Notes under the pieces: generated by a model | What the model was told of the DNA's origin: nothing | What the model saw: the letters and a program-made list of their open reading frames with translations, nothing else | Database searches by the model: none | Program-made: the position numbers and the translations under genes | Shown: positions 1 through 13,900 of the stretch, in pieces | Position numbering within the stretch: position 1 is the first letter of the stretch | How the letters are laid out: each line of letters starts with the position of its first letter | Source of the DNA: Owenia fusiformis | Lineage: Eukaryota > Annelida > Polychaeta > Sabellida > Oweniidae | DNA: 64,000 bases | Direction of reading: 5' to 3' | Assembly: GCA_903813345.2 (NCBI GenBank) | Contig: CAIIXF020000009.1 | Location: forward strand, 14,770,347 to 14,834,346

Positions 1-720
1 CATCCTAGAATGCCGAATATCAGTATTCATGTTGATGGAGTGTTCAAACAACTTAAGAACTTAAAACCACACAAAGCTACTGGACCGGACAACATATCAG
101 CACAATTCCTGAAGATGACAGCAAGTGAGATTGTAGCCTGATCTTCCAGGCTTCCCTTAATCAGGGCAAGATCCCAAAAGTCTGGAAAGATGCTAACATT
201 GAAGCCCTCTTTAAAAAGGGTGATCGATCGTTGGCATCTAATTACAGGCCAGTCTCACTTAGATCAATATGCTGTAAGGTTCTCGAACACATCATCTTCA
301 GCGAGACAATGAAAGACCTGGAAACAAACGAAATTCTCACCAACTTCCCACATGGGTTTCGAGCTGAGAGATCCTGTGAAACGCAGCTGATCGTAACCAT
401 CCACGACCTTGCGAGAGAACTGAATAAGTACTTAGGTGTAAACATCAGTAACACCTTATCTTGGAATCCTCACGTGTCTGCCATCACCAAGAAAGCCAAC
501 TCCACCCTGGGGTTCCTCCATTGTAACATCTGCTCCTGCCCCAGCAATGTGAGGAAACAAGCGTATACCTCCTTTGTTAGACCACAGCTGGAATATGCCT
601 CTTCTGTATGGTCCCCTTACACGAAGAAGGCAATCGGGCAGGTGGAGGGAGTACAGCGATGAGCAGCCAGATTTATAACACAAGATTACAGAAAAACCAG
701 TTGATAAACCAAAACGATTT
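1..720 (+). mobile_element. Internally deleted non-LTR retrotransposon (CR1/Jockey-like RT remnant)
   Basis: The translation carries reverse-transcriptase landmarks of CR1/Jockey-type LINEs. The fingers region (HKATGPDNIS near 75-105, then FKKGD and NYRPVSL at about 210-260) lies upstream, and the thumb region (KYLGVNIS, LSWNPHV, RPQLEYASSVW) lies at 425-610. The fingers part jumps straight into the thumb near position 421, so the palm with its catalytic aspartates is missing. Positions 1-230 need a frameshift around 140 to join the frame starting at 231, and an in-frame TGA at 660-662 interrupts the tail. This is a dead copy cut by the window edge. Clade is inferred from motif style only. 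Confidence 0.85.
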
Positions 721-1774
721 TAGAAATTTTGATGCACATTCATACAACAATTGTATATACACCGAACGCAAGCACACATAGTTCGAAATATCCTCAAGAG
801 AAGTCTGTACTGTAATAGAAGAAGAAGATGTCCTAACATGAAAGTACTTCATTCCCATGATTCAACTTGCTTTTCTGCGATTGGTTCAGTTTTAACATGG
901 ACTCAAGAGATTGTTTAACGTAAGCGTATTGCCATGACAAGGAATAGGAAACATGAAAGTGTATGTGTTGGAGTTGGGATCCCATGTATTGAAACGTAAA
1001 ATATCTTTAGAGTAAGAATGTTATTAATTTTTTTCTCAGGAATATAAAGAACTTCCCCATTTTTCTATTGCATATTTCCACAAATCAATGAAAGTTCTGT
1101 TAATTAGTTCTGTTAATTAGACATCAGTGTTGACATAATCCACTCTTCTAAATAACATGGCGGGCATTATGAATTTTTGATAAATTGGCCATTTCGATTT
1201 TTTTATGAATCATCTAACTGATGCCCGGTGATCGTACAAAATGGATGGAGGGGATTAGGCGATTTCTGCAAGAAAACTCAACAAATTTAGAAGATTTATT
1301 TTTTCAAGAGAAAAATTTACAACTGATTTGCCAAATGAATAGGCGCAGTGCATGGCAAAATATGTTAGGCCATCTGGTATTTTTTTGAACTGATACCCTT
1401 CTAAGATATGAGATCTATTAAAAAAGGCGCATCATCACCAACGTTCAAAATTAAATGTTTTTGCTATAAATCGGGCAACAATGGTCTATGCGACCTGTGA
1501 TGCTTAGGTATAAGGTACGTTATTATCACAATACTAATGACATTGCTCACTTTTGCGTAAGCCATCTGAAATTATACTCCCACTCCACTCACTGTATTAT
1601 TTTGATTATTTTCCTTTAAAGCTATGTTATTGGATACAAATAATTTGATAATTATGTCTTGTTTGGTAGGATTTGCGACTCTGGATAGTTGAATGTTTTC
1701 CTTGTTGAAAATGTATAACTGTCATGTGAGCCTTGTATTGGAAATCTTATTAATTTTCTGTTCATTTATTTCAG
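721..1774. other. Upstream flank / 5' intron of PLA2G6, nothing recognised
   Basis: No coding stretch, RNA gene or clear repeat was recognised here. The segment ends in a good splice acceptor (TTCATTTATTTCAG, AG at 1773-1774), so it is at least partly an intron. A non-coding first exon and the promoter of PLA2G6 must lie in it or left of the window, but could not be located. Confidence 0.5.
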
Positions 1775-1930
1775 ATATTCCTCCACAATGTCTTTTCTAA
1801 AGAGCTTTGCGGGGGATTTGGCAGGAAAGATGACAACAAAGATTAACCAAACCATGACTAATTTCATTGGTTCAGTGGCATCTAGCATCACATTTACGGT
1901 GCAGGATGTCAACCCAGCCTCATATGAAAA
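1775..1930 (+). CDS. PLA2G6: PLA2G6 exon with start codon (coding from 1788)
   Basis: The acceptor AG is at 1773-1774, followed by 13 nt of 5' UTR and ATG at 1788. The exon encodes [15 protein letters not shown] and on to residue 48, ending AA|gtaagt (phase 2). The F-x-x-L hydrophobic start resembles the N-terminus of vertebrate iPLA2-beta. No in-frame upstream ATG is present in the exon. Confidence 0.88.
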
Positions 1931-4900
1931 GTAAGTTAAAAGGAATCATTTATCTAATTGTATTGGACTTGATTTACATAAAGGTAGTTTGATTTAGCAC
2001 ATCCAAAATGCAGGGTGACCCCCAAAAACAGAATGCACAAGGGTTTAATAAAATGTTTATGGGTTTTGCTTTTTTGGGCCACCCTGTATCTGTTTTATTA
2101 TTCAATTTATTAGAGGGACGATGAGAGCACCTCTGTCCAATTGTTGGACTGATATTATTTAATTATTCTTTAATAACTCAAATACTAGTCCACTGATTTG
2201 GTTCCAATTTTATATGCTATTGCCTAGGGACAAAGGAGCATTGCTCAAGAAGACATTTTCAAAATGGTTGCTGAATTTCAAAATGGCTGCCATTTTTAGT
2301 AAATTTTTTTTTTAATTTTCAAGATGGCCACTGAATTTCAAAATGGCTGCCTTTTTTTGTAAAAAACGTAATCTTTGATAATTCAAATACCAGCGAATGG
2401 ATTTGGTTCAAATTTGACATGCTGATGCCTAGGGACATAGGAGCTCTGCTCGAGAAGGGATTTTCAAGATGGCAGTCTAATTTCAAAATGGCCACCATAT
2501 TTTGTAAAAGAACATAATCTTTGATAACCCAAATACTAGTCGACCGATTTGGTTCAAATTTATATGCTGTTGCCTTGGGACAAAGGAGCCTTGCTCAAGA
2601 AGACATTTTCAAAATGGCTGCTTAATTTCAAAATGGCAGCCATTTTTCATAAAAAATTTAATCTTTGATAACTCAAATACCAGTTGACAGATTTTGTTCA
2701 AATTCTATATGCTGATTCCTAGAGACAAAGGAAAACTACTTTAGAATAAATTTCAAGATGGCCGCTATTTGTCAAAATCTTCTCCATTTTTCATTAAAAA
2801 TGTAATCTTTGATAATTCAAGTATCAGTTGACGGATTTGGATCAAATTTGATATGCTGATGCCTAGGGACATTGAAGCTCTGCTCAAGAAGAAATTTTAA
2901 AGGTGCCAGCTGAATTTCAAAATGGCCTACATGTTTCATATGTATTTGTACATTTGTATTTGGATGTATTTGGTTCAAATTTTATATGGCAGGTATTTCT
3001 CAAAACATGTTTTGTTCGGTGGGATTTGCTACTCCATGGAGCTGCTGTTTCTCTAGTTTGATTTGATTCTTCTTGGAGTTTTTTTTTATTTTTAGTGGCT
3101 GCATCTTTATTTCACTATTTCTTTATTTGAACATATAACTTTAAGTGATGTCTCCTGTTTGGCTAACACAACCCCTTTCTTGGTCAAAGGTCCCCTGAAA
3201 TAAATGATGGTTTATGTACATTACTAGGTCTACAGTCATGTTACAAGATGGCAATTTTACATTGTACAAGACGACTGTCACTTACGAAGCTGTGCTTTAC
3301 TGTCCTGAACTATCCCATAAAGCATTTAGGTATGTGCATGGTAATATATTAACTTGAAGTGAAATATTATATGTATGCTTATTTAATAATAGAAATAAAT
3401 ATATAGTGGGAGGTGTATTTTCGAATGAAGGAAGAAAATTTGCACAAAAATCTTAAACTCGGCTTGACATGTTCTTCATCACTATATCATCATATCGGAA
3501 CCTATGGTTCATATCCATTTAACCAAGCCACACAAATGTATATGTAGATAGTTGTTTAATCAGGTAAATATTACGGATATTTTTCCTTTAATAAAAAAAA
3601 GTGTCAATAACATGGATCCTAATTATCTGTAAAGTTGAACTTGCACCATTGCTGATTCTGATTCTTCCTGATCCAAGTAAAACCTGTGCACAGGAAACAC
3701 TCTCCATTGTAACCCATAACTGTTCCTTGTAGACAGGCATTCCTTACAGAGAGAGTCTGTTTTGTGCCAGCCTAAAAGCCCAGGATTCAATTATAGGATG
3801 ATTCGACAACATATGTCTTATTTCCAGACTTTGAATGAGAGCAGCCTGAATTATCATTTTGTCTTTATTTCACATCATATTTATATTTTTTGATTGTTAT
3901 TTAGATCACTGTTTTATCTTCCATTCTTCATTCCTGATCTAGGAAGAATACAAGAATACTAGGTAAAAATGGTTGTTGTGGTAAAGGTCAAGATCTGTTG
4001 TTATGGTTTTCAGTCTTTTTTAACCCCCACCTAAAGCTAATGCAGAAGTAGATCAATTTAATTAATATAATCTAGCTAATTAACTTTTATTGCTTATATG
4101 GTGCCCTTTGCAGACTTTTTTGCCATATCTTATGAGTTTTGAATGAAATATAATAATAAAGCTCATGTTAGCTAAAAACAATTCTCATACACTGTATTTG
4201 TATTTATGTCAAATTCTATTGCTGGTGCATTTTAGAAGAAATACATGTATTTTAGATCAGGAAGGATCAGACAGTGTGGTCCTTTAAGCTATCTCTTTTA
4301 ATAAACAAAACTGTTCTGCTTTTTTACCCTCTTATTTATTTGTGGATTTTTAGCTTATTCAGGTTGCCTACAGAAAAAGAGTCCCGTCATTGGTTTGGTA
4401 TTTTTCCTGCCCGATTTACTCCCCTCTACACTAGCGACAACAGTCTTCTCAATAAATCCAGTCTTCAGGTATATTTCATTGAAATATGTATATTGGCTTG
4501 CTGAATAATTAATTTTTCCCAACTAATAGGATTTCATATATCTTTTTATTGCGATATAGATGTAGAACCATGACCTTGTTAAGGACATTTTGAGTATAAT
4601 ATTTGAAAATTTTAGGAAAAAACATGAAAAATGTAAAAATTTATTGAGAAAATAAAGCATCCTAGCGTGTTCTAGCATTGCTAAAGCTAATCCATCACAA
4701 TTCATTTTTGGTAATATTTGTAGGCCATTGGTGAGTGTGTTAAAGAGCACCCTGAGTGGACCACTGCTCACATAGCTGCACAGCTGGGACTCAATGTCTG
4801 TTTCAGACACTCTCTCATAGCATGGTTAGTATTTGAAACACTCTCAGAAAGGTAGTACCAATAGAAACTAATACTTATTTATCATAGTAAAGTTCTTCTA

Positions 4901-7900
4901 TCAATCATAATAAGTGTTCTGTTTCTAGTGAAATCAACTCTGTGATAGACAACTCAAAGGTGACTCCCCTACATCTGGCAGTTCAGACAGCCAATTCCGA
5001 CACAATACAAGAACTTCTCATACACGGAGCAAACATTGATGCCACAGATGGTCTTGGAAATACAGTATTCCACTTTGCTGCCAAAACAAATCCTCTTGTC
5101 ATACAGGTAATTCAACAAATCTACTTGTCAAACAGGTAATTCAACAAATCTACTTGTCAAACAGGTAATTCAACAAATCTATTTGTGAAACAGGTAATTC
5201 AACAAATCTATTTGTCAAACAGGTAATTCAACAAATCTATTTGTGAAACAGGTAATTCAACAAATCTACTTGTCAAACAGGTAATTCAACAAATCTACTT
5301 GTCAAACAGGTAATTCAACAAATCTATTTGTGAAACAGGTAATTCAACAAATCTATTTGTCAAACAGGTTATTCAACAAATCTACTTTTCATACAGGTAA
5401 TTCAACAAATCTATTTGTCAAACAGGTTATTCAACAAATCTACTTGTCAAACAGGTAATTCAACAAATCTATTTGTCAAACAGGTTATTCAACAAATCTC
5501 TTGTCAAACAGGTAATTCAACAAATCTATTTGTGAAACAGGTAATTCAACAAATCTCTCGTCAAACAGGTAATTCAACAAATCTATTTGTGAAACAGGTA
5601 ATTTAACAAATCTACTTTTCATACAGGTAATTCACCAAATCTACTTTTCATACAGGTAATTCACCAAATCTACTTTTCATACAGGTAATTCACCAAATCT
5701 CTTTTTCATACAGGTAATTCACCAAATCTACTTTTCATACAGGTAATTCAACAAATCTACTTGTTAAGCAGGTAATTCAACAAATCTATTTGTGAAACAG
5801 GTTATTCAACAAATCTACTTGTCAAACAGGTAATTTAACAAATCTATTTGTGAAACAGGTAATTCAACAATCTACTTGTCAAACAGGTAATTCACCAAAT
5901 CTACTTTTCATACAGGTAATTCAACAAATCTATTTGTCAAAAAGGTTATTCAACAAATCTCTTGTCAAACAGGTAATTCAACAAATCTATTTGTGAAACA
6001 GGTAATTCAACAATCTACTTGTCAAACAGGTAATTCACCAAATCTACTTTTCATACAGGTAATTCAACAAATCTATTTGTCAAAAAGGTTATTCAACAAA
6101 TCTCTTGTCAAACAGGTAATTCAACAAATCTATTTGTGAAACAGGTAATTCAACAAATCTCTTGTCAAACAGGTAATTCAACAATCTACTTGTCAAACAG
6201 GTTATTCACCAAATCTACTTTTCATACAGGTAATTCACCAAATCTACTTTTCATACAGGTAATTCAACAAATCTACTTGTTAGGCAGGTAATTCAACAAA
6301 TCTATTTGTCAAAAAGGTTATTCAACAAATCTCTTGTCAAACAGGTAATTCAACAAATCTACTTGTCAAACAGGTAATTCAACAAATCTATTTGTGAAAC
6401 AGGTAATTCAACAATCTACTTGTCAAACAGGTAATTCACCAAATCTACTTTTCATACAGGTAATTCACCAAATCTATTTGTGAAACAGGTAATTCAACAA
6501 TCTACTTGTCAAACAGGTAATTCACAAAATCTACTTTTCATACAGGTAATTCAACAAATCTATTTGTGAAACAGGTAATTCACCAATCTACTTGTCAAAC
6601 AGGTAATTCACCAAATCTACTTTTCATACAGGTAATTCACCAAATCTACTTTTCATACAGGTAATTCAACAAATCTACTTGTCAAGCAGGTAATCCAACA
6701 AATCTATTTGTTAAACAGGTTATTCAAGAAATCTCTTGTCAAACAGGTAATTTAACAAATCTATTTGTGAAACAGGTAATTCAACAAATCTACTTGTCAA
6801 GCAGGTAATTCAACAAATCTATTTGTGAAACAGGTTATTCAACAAATCTCTTGTCAAACAGGTAATTCAACAAATCTATTTGTGAAACAGGTAATTCAAC
6901 AAATCTATTTGTGAAACAGGTAATTCAAGAAATCTACTTGTCAAACAGGTAATTCAACAAATCTACTTGTCAAACAGGTTATTCAACAAATCTACTTGTC
7001 AAACAGGTAATTCAACAAATCTATTTGTCAAACAGGATATTCAACAAATCTATTTGTCAAACAGGTTATTCAACAAATCTATTTGTGAAACAGGTAATTC
7101 AACAAATCTATTTGTCAAACAGGATATTCAACAAATCTATTTGTCAAACAGGTTATTCAACAAATCTATTTGTGAAACAGGTAATTCAAGAAATCTACTT
7201 GTCAAGCAGGTAATTCAACAAATTTATTTGTCAAACAGGTTATTCAACAAATCTACTTGTCAAACAGGTTATTCAACAAATCTACTTGTCAGACAGGTTA
7301 TTCAACAAATCTACTTGTCAAGCAGGTAATTCAACAAATCTATTTGTCAAACAGGTTATTCAACAAATCTATTTGTGAAACAGGTAATTCAACAAATCTA
7401 TTTGTCAAATAGGTAATTCAAGAAATCTACTTGTCAAGCAGGTAATTCAACAAATTTATTTGTCAAACAGGTTATTCAACAAATCTACTTGTCAAACAGG
7501 TTATTCAACAAATCTATTTGTGAAACAGGTAATTCAAGAAATCTACTTGTCAAACAGGTTATTCAACAAATCTATTTGTGAAACAGGTTATTCAACAAAT
7601 CTATTTGTCAAACAGGTTATCCAACAAATCTACTTGTCAAACAGGTTATTCAACAAATCTACTTGTCAAACAGGTAATTCAACAAATCTATTTGTGAAAC
7701 AGGTAATTCAACAAATCTATTTGTGAAACAGGTAATTCAAGAAATCTACTTGTCAAGCAGGTAATTCAACAAATTTATTTGTCAAACAGGTTATTCAACA
7801 AATCTACTTGTCAAGCAGGTAATTCAACAAATCTACTTGTCAAACAGGATATTCAACAAATCTATTTGTCAAACAGGTTATTCAACAAATCTACTTGTCA

Positions 7901-10900
7901 AACAGGTTATTCAACAAATCTACTTGTCAAACAGGATATTCAACAAATCTATTTGTCAAACAGGTTATTCAACAAATCTATTTGTGAAACAGGTAATTCA
8001 ACAAATCTACTTGTCAAACAGGTAATTCAACAAATCTACTTGTCAAACAGGTGACTCTGCAGGACTGATGCAAGAGCAAACATGGGCATTTGAAAATTAC
8101 ATGAGTGCCAGTTTGAACTATATTTTGATTACATGTAATTTGATATTATTTTGATATTCACCTCAACACATTTTTCAAAATGTCAGACTTATTTTCTAAT
8201 ATGAGGGTCTTTTTTATATATTTTGAAACATCAGTGTCAAATCTTATAGCAGTAAAATAACACATATAATCCAAATTGTGACTATAATTTTTAAATTCTG
8301 GAACCCTAGAGGGTAAAATGTACCTGTCAGTTTTGAATACAGGTTTAAACTACATATATTCCTTACTCTACCGAGCTGACAGAAGTCAGCTCTGGGAACT
8401 TCTGTTGGCATTGCAATGAAGAGAATAAATTGAGCGCATGCGCAAAAAATTAAGAATGGTGCGCGCCGGAACAGAAATTTCTCCAATTTAACTGCAAATT
8501 ACACAACAAATAGAACTTGTTGACACCCCACTTCAAAAAAAGGGCAAGTAATATTCAATTATCTTCCTAAATACCGTTACTTATGCCAGCGCACCAGCTG
8601 GAAGTTGGGGAAAAACGCTTCACACGCCGGTATATTCTAACGGTGTGTCAGCTGGCTTTTGAGCCAGCTGTGTTCAGTAACATATTCCCCTCAGGATGAA
8701 CTGAGTATCCAAAACCTCCTTTCACATATCATCAATATATACACAAATTAAATATTATGTCTTTGAGAGTGGTGAAGTGGAAATGTACATGTATACTCAT
8801 TTTATGCATTAATATTTTATAGTTGCTTTATATTTTAGTTGCTAGCTACCAAATACACTCCAACTATCAACATTGCAAATCAATCTTGGGAGACTCCGCT
8901 ACATGTGGCATGTCACCATGACAAGCCAGACTGCCTTGAACAGATGTTGCGATGTGGCGCTGACCCAAGCCTTCAGCCTGGAGATAAATATCCCATGCAC
9001 TTTGCTGTGGAGGCAAATAGTACAAAGTAGGTAACTTGTCTTTTTATCATACTTCTGGTGTTATATTTTATTATCATGAATCATGATGTTGGCATTATCG
9101 TCATGATTGTGATGATTGTGACTTTTTGTCATTGTGATTCAAAGAATATAGCTTGCCAGGTTTTCTTCAGATTCATGCACATGTGTTTAAAGGTGCCATT
9201 TCTATGTTCACTGATATGCAATGTTGAGGTTGTACAATAATCAGTCATCTGAATATCCTATCCATTCTAGGTGTATTGAGACATTGTGTAGGTGGTCAGC
9301 TGATCAGATTCATGTAAGAGATGTCAGCTCTGGAGGCACTCCGCTTCACTGGGCAAAGTCTAAAGAGGTAAAATACTTTATTGTAGATCTATTAATTTGA
9401 TTTATCAATCAAAGTTCCGAAATATGTAAATGATATAAATATACAACTCATGAATATAGTCATTGATGGAAGAAAACAAAGATGTACATGTATAAAGTGT
9501 ATAGAAGGAACTTTGGAAATGCCTTTCATAAGAAGTATAATTTATAATGACTTAAATACCTTAAATGCCTTATAGGTATAGGCCATATCCTGAAGAAGGA
9601 ACTTATTTCATATAGTCATTTATTGTTTATGTCATGTCACATCATTGGGTGTAGAATTCTCCAAAAAGAGAGAATCCTCCTATACTGGCTGGTTATTTAT
9701 ATTGCAAAAAGTGGTGAATTGTCATCTTCTGCTGATGGGCATCCAGCAAGACCGCATATTTATTAGACTACGATTTTTTACAAATGTGAGAACGGATTAG
9801 TGCCAGCATCTGATTAGGTTTTGTGCACTAACCTAAATAAGAATAATTATTTCTCCCAATTTCAATCCAGGTTCAGATAGTCTTGTAGGCCACGAAGCAT
9901 AATATGTTGTCAAATGATCTGAATTAGTTCTTTACATGCTACTTTGGTATGTTGTAGATGATTAATCTGCTGTGTGATCTAGGAAGCAACATAAACCAGG
10001 CAAACAACCAGGGGGAGACCATTGCACACCTGCTTGTTCAACAAGCCAATCTTGACTGTCTTGTCAGTGTGCTCTCAAGGGAGGCAGATGTCAATAAAGC
10101 AAACAGTGAGGGTCATACACTGCTACATCTAGCTGTTATGGTGAGTACTTAAGGGTAATACACTGCTACATCTAGCTGTTATGGTGAGTACTAAAGGGTC
10201 ATACACTGCTACATCTAGCTGTTATGGTGAGTACTAAAGGGTCATACACTGCTACATCTAGCTGTTATGGTGAGTACTAAAGGGTCATACACTGCTACAT
10301 CTAGCTGTTATGGTGAGTACTAAAGGGTCATACACTGCTACATCTAGCTGTTATGGTGAGTACTAAAGGGTAATACACTGCTACATCTAGCTGCTATGGT
10401 GAGTACTAGAGGGTAATACACTGTTACAAGTTAGTTTTGAGTACTAAAGGGTAATACACTGCTACATCTAGCTGTTATGGTGAGTACTAAAGGGTAATAC
10501 ACTGCTACATCTAGCTGTTATGGTGAGTACTAAAGAGTCATATACTGCTACATCTAGCTGTTATGGTGAGTACTAGAGGGTAATACACTGCTACATCTAG
10601 CTGTTATGGTGAGTACTAAAGGGTAATACACTGCTACACCTAGCTGTTATGGAGAGTACTAAAGGGTCATACACTGCTACATTTAGCTGTTAAAGTGAGT
10701 ACTAAAGGGTAATACACTGCTACATCTAGCTGTTACACTGTTACAAGTTAGTTTTGAGTATTAAATATCTCCTCAATATGAAGTTGCATATTTAGTTCTA
10801 ATACTACAATACTAATGACTTACTGGCCAAGAAATGTAATTTATATTGAGAAAATCCCTCCTTAAAAAGTCATATTCATGTGATTGTCCCAGTATTGAAA

Positions 10901-13900
10901 TTGTATTCACCTGGTCGTCCATAATGTATTTTCTTCCTTTTTTCATAAATTCTCAATTTTTCTTATTTTTAAATTCTATTTTCAAAGACATCCATTTTCT
11001 CAAAAAGTTCATTTTTCAAATGATTCATTTATTCAATAGGTTTAATTGTTATCATTTTCACCTGGTCTTTTCCATATTTATCTCTGACTTTTTTTTGTTC
11101 AATGTATTCGCTTTTTTTTATTTTTTTTATTTCTCAATTCATTCCTTATAGGGTATATATAGTATGAAAAAATAGTTTCTAGTTCATTATTTTTCCAGAT
11201 CATGTAATATTCAAATGATGTTCATCGCTTGAATTAATATTATGGAATTAAATGCTTATTTCTTTGGTCGAGTATTAGATATAATGTTTGTTTGTTATTT
11301 GGTTATTTTAAATAATTGTTCCATATCCTACTGTTTGATGTTTTAGACGGATAATGTGGACATTTTACGTACAGTGATAGTGTTTGGAGCTGACGTAAAT
11401 GCTTTAAATCTTCAAAAGTGTTCAGCTCGTCACATTACTGTCGTTGGAACTAATGTTGGCAAAAACTGGTAAATATAATTTTTAGTTGTTCTTGTAATTT
11501 GATTGAATGAATGGCTAGTAAATGAGCAGTGAATGAGAAAACATACAAGCAAAACTGAAAATTGTGAGCATAATTTTAACTGACCTTAAACCAATAAAGG
11601 ACTGACAATTCAAAGAGACAGTAATCAGCCAATAATTTTGGATAACAATATATTGAGTGATAATTAAGTAATGTTCACCTCATATTCCAGGGAGCATATG
11701 TTGTACACCCTACATATGGTTGGTGCTAAGAGGTGTCCCGCAGGTACCCCCCTCTGCCAACAAGGGTGTTCCGAAAATGGCACTTATGATGGGGATCCAA
11801 GAGGAAACCCATATGAACCAGGTGTATTCAACAAAATGTGTATGTGAGATGTATTTATTACAGACTAGACTCATTCATATCATGAAAAGTGCAGACTTTT
11901 TTTTATAGTATTATTACCTATAGTATATACAAAATGGACCAAAATACATCAGTATTCAGAGGCCTCATATTTATTTTAACTCGTTTTAAATGTTACTTGG
12001 GATAAGTTTCACAAAATGGATTGTCAAGGGTGTAGATAATGGTTAACAACCCGGAGTTCAAAAGTGTCAGGCAAAGAACATTGACAAACAATATATTTGA
12101 ATATACGAGTATAAGTGTTTTAACCTATTTGGACCTCAATTTTGAAAACTTGATCATTTTAACCTGTCAAAGCTGGGTCATAAAAGTTAACTGGATGTCG
12201 GATTGATTTCAGATTCCTAATTCTGATGAGACACGTATCATTAAATTTGGAGAATTTTCACCTGCCCCACCCATTTTCAATACCTCAAAATCTGACACCT
12301 ATTTTACTGAACTTAAGTTATTTAATTTAGGGTTTAACCTCTTGACTACCCAGAGTGACGAGATTTCTCATCACCTTCGAAATGACCTTGAAACCCAGTG
12401 ACGAGATAATCCATCACAAAGTTTTTCGCTAGAATTGCTCTTATTTGAACAAAATATTTATCCAATTTGCACAAAAACTGTTTTAAATGTTTAGAAATGA
12501 TCTCTGGACCCTAATTTTACTAAATTGAGCATCACCTGCTGTGTATGTATGTAGACACTCCCCCCAGTTTTCTGCAAGTTAAAATGCTCAATTCTGCAAG
12601 TGAAATTAGTGAATTCTGCAAGAAGAAAGGGCTAATTCTGCAGAAATTCCGCGGATATTTGCGGCATTTTTTTATATAATATTAATAACTGTTATTAATT
12701 TATGTCTTTGTTTAACTTTCTGACGAGAACCGAAAGAAAAACTAATGGTTTTCGAACCAGTAAACGGGAAAATATCGTGATAGTCAGGTAGTCAGTCACT
12801 ACATACATGCTGCCATCTAACGGCAGAAATCAAACGATGGCGTTTAGAATTTTCACTTCGCATAATTTGGGTTATTTCTGCAAGGGATTTGACTGAAAAC
12901 GTGTCAAATTGTTACAGGTAAGACTGACTTTTTAAACTTTTGGAAAATATATGGATTCTGCGGAAAATTCCGCGGAAATTGACCAAAATAGTTGATTCTG
13001 CAATTCCGCGGGCAGAGGCAAATTCCGTCCGCGCTCTGCAAACACGGAATCCTGGGGGCAGTGTGTAGAAAAATGTTAAAAGCTGGCAAAATTGAATAAT
13101 TCTCTGGTCCAAGCCGATTTTAGAGCCTGGGGTTCAAGAAGTTAATAAAGGGAGTTAAAACTCATCGTTCAAGAGCAAAACCTTAATCAACCTCCAATCC
13201 AGTATAAATCCTGATGCCTGGATAAGTACAGAATATGTACATTGTGAGCCAATCCTGTATGTTTCCAGGCGGATTCCTATATTTGCAAATCCTGTATAAA
13301 TCCTGACACAGGATATGTACATTGTGTGCCAATCCTGTATGTATCCAGGCATCAGGATTCATACAGGATTGGCACACTGCGAGCGTATCCTGTATGAATG
13401 CAGATGCAGGATTCATACTGGATTCCTACACGCGCCAATCCTGTATAAATCCTGACACAGGATATGTACAGGATATGTACATTCGGTGCCAATCCTGTAT
13501 GTATCCAGGTGTCAGGATTCATACAGGTTTGGCACACTTGGTGCATATCCTGTATGTATCCTGACGTCAGGATTCATTGTATTCGTACACATTTTTTGCT
13601 GTGTAAGTTCCTAAAAACCTAAATCAAATCTGGAATATGAAATTTAACTTGCTAATTTCCACTTATTCTTCTACTTATTCTTATATTGCATGGTTTCAGT
13701 ATATGATGAGATGATACGCGCAACGGCTGTAGCATCTGCAATGTCAAGATCTTCTAGTGCAACATTTCAAGGGACCCAAAGCTTTTCTGATAGTCCCAAA
13801 CCTACAGGACAAAAGGTAATACCCTTAATTGAATCTTCTGATAGTCCCAAACCTACAGGACAAAAGGTAATACCCTTAATTGAATCTTCTGATAGTCCCA

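Larger units (their letters stand above)
1931..3227. other. PLA2G6 intron 1, largely repeat-derived
   Basis: The intron holds a 76-bp inverted-repeat element (2011-2086) and a degraded copy of the family-A element (about 2100-3060), both listed separately. Nothing else was recognised. Confidence 0.7.
11822..13699. other. PLA2G6 intron 10
   Basis: Contains a 508-bp MITE (12556-13063) and a palindromic minisatellite (13190-13570), listed separately. The segment 11822-12550 shows no recognisable feature. Confidence 0.6.

Noticed and set aside
4523-4810. 95-codon frame on the - strand
   Set aside because: Antisense to PLA2G6 exon 4 and its intron; no support.
6967-7329. 120-codon and similar open frames in the 29-bp array
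   Set aside because: They arise where units happen to lack in-frame stops; the same peptide words appear in all three frames because 29 is not a multiple of 3.
5107-8050. CRISPR-like array of 29-bp repeats
   Set aside because: There are no spacers, the repeats abut head to tail, and the host is an animal intron.
10846-11151. 101-codon frame rich in Phe, Leu and Ser
   Set aside because: T-rich low-complexity intron sequence; no family resemblance and no splice signals around it.
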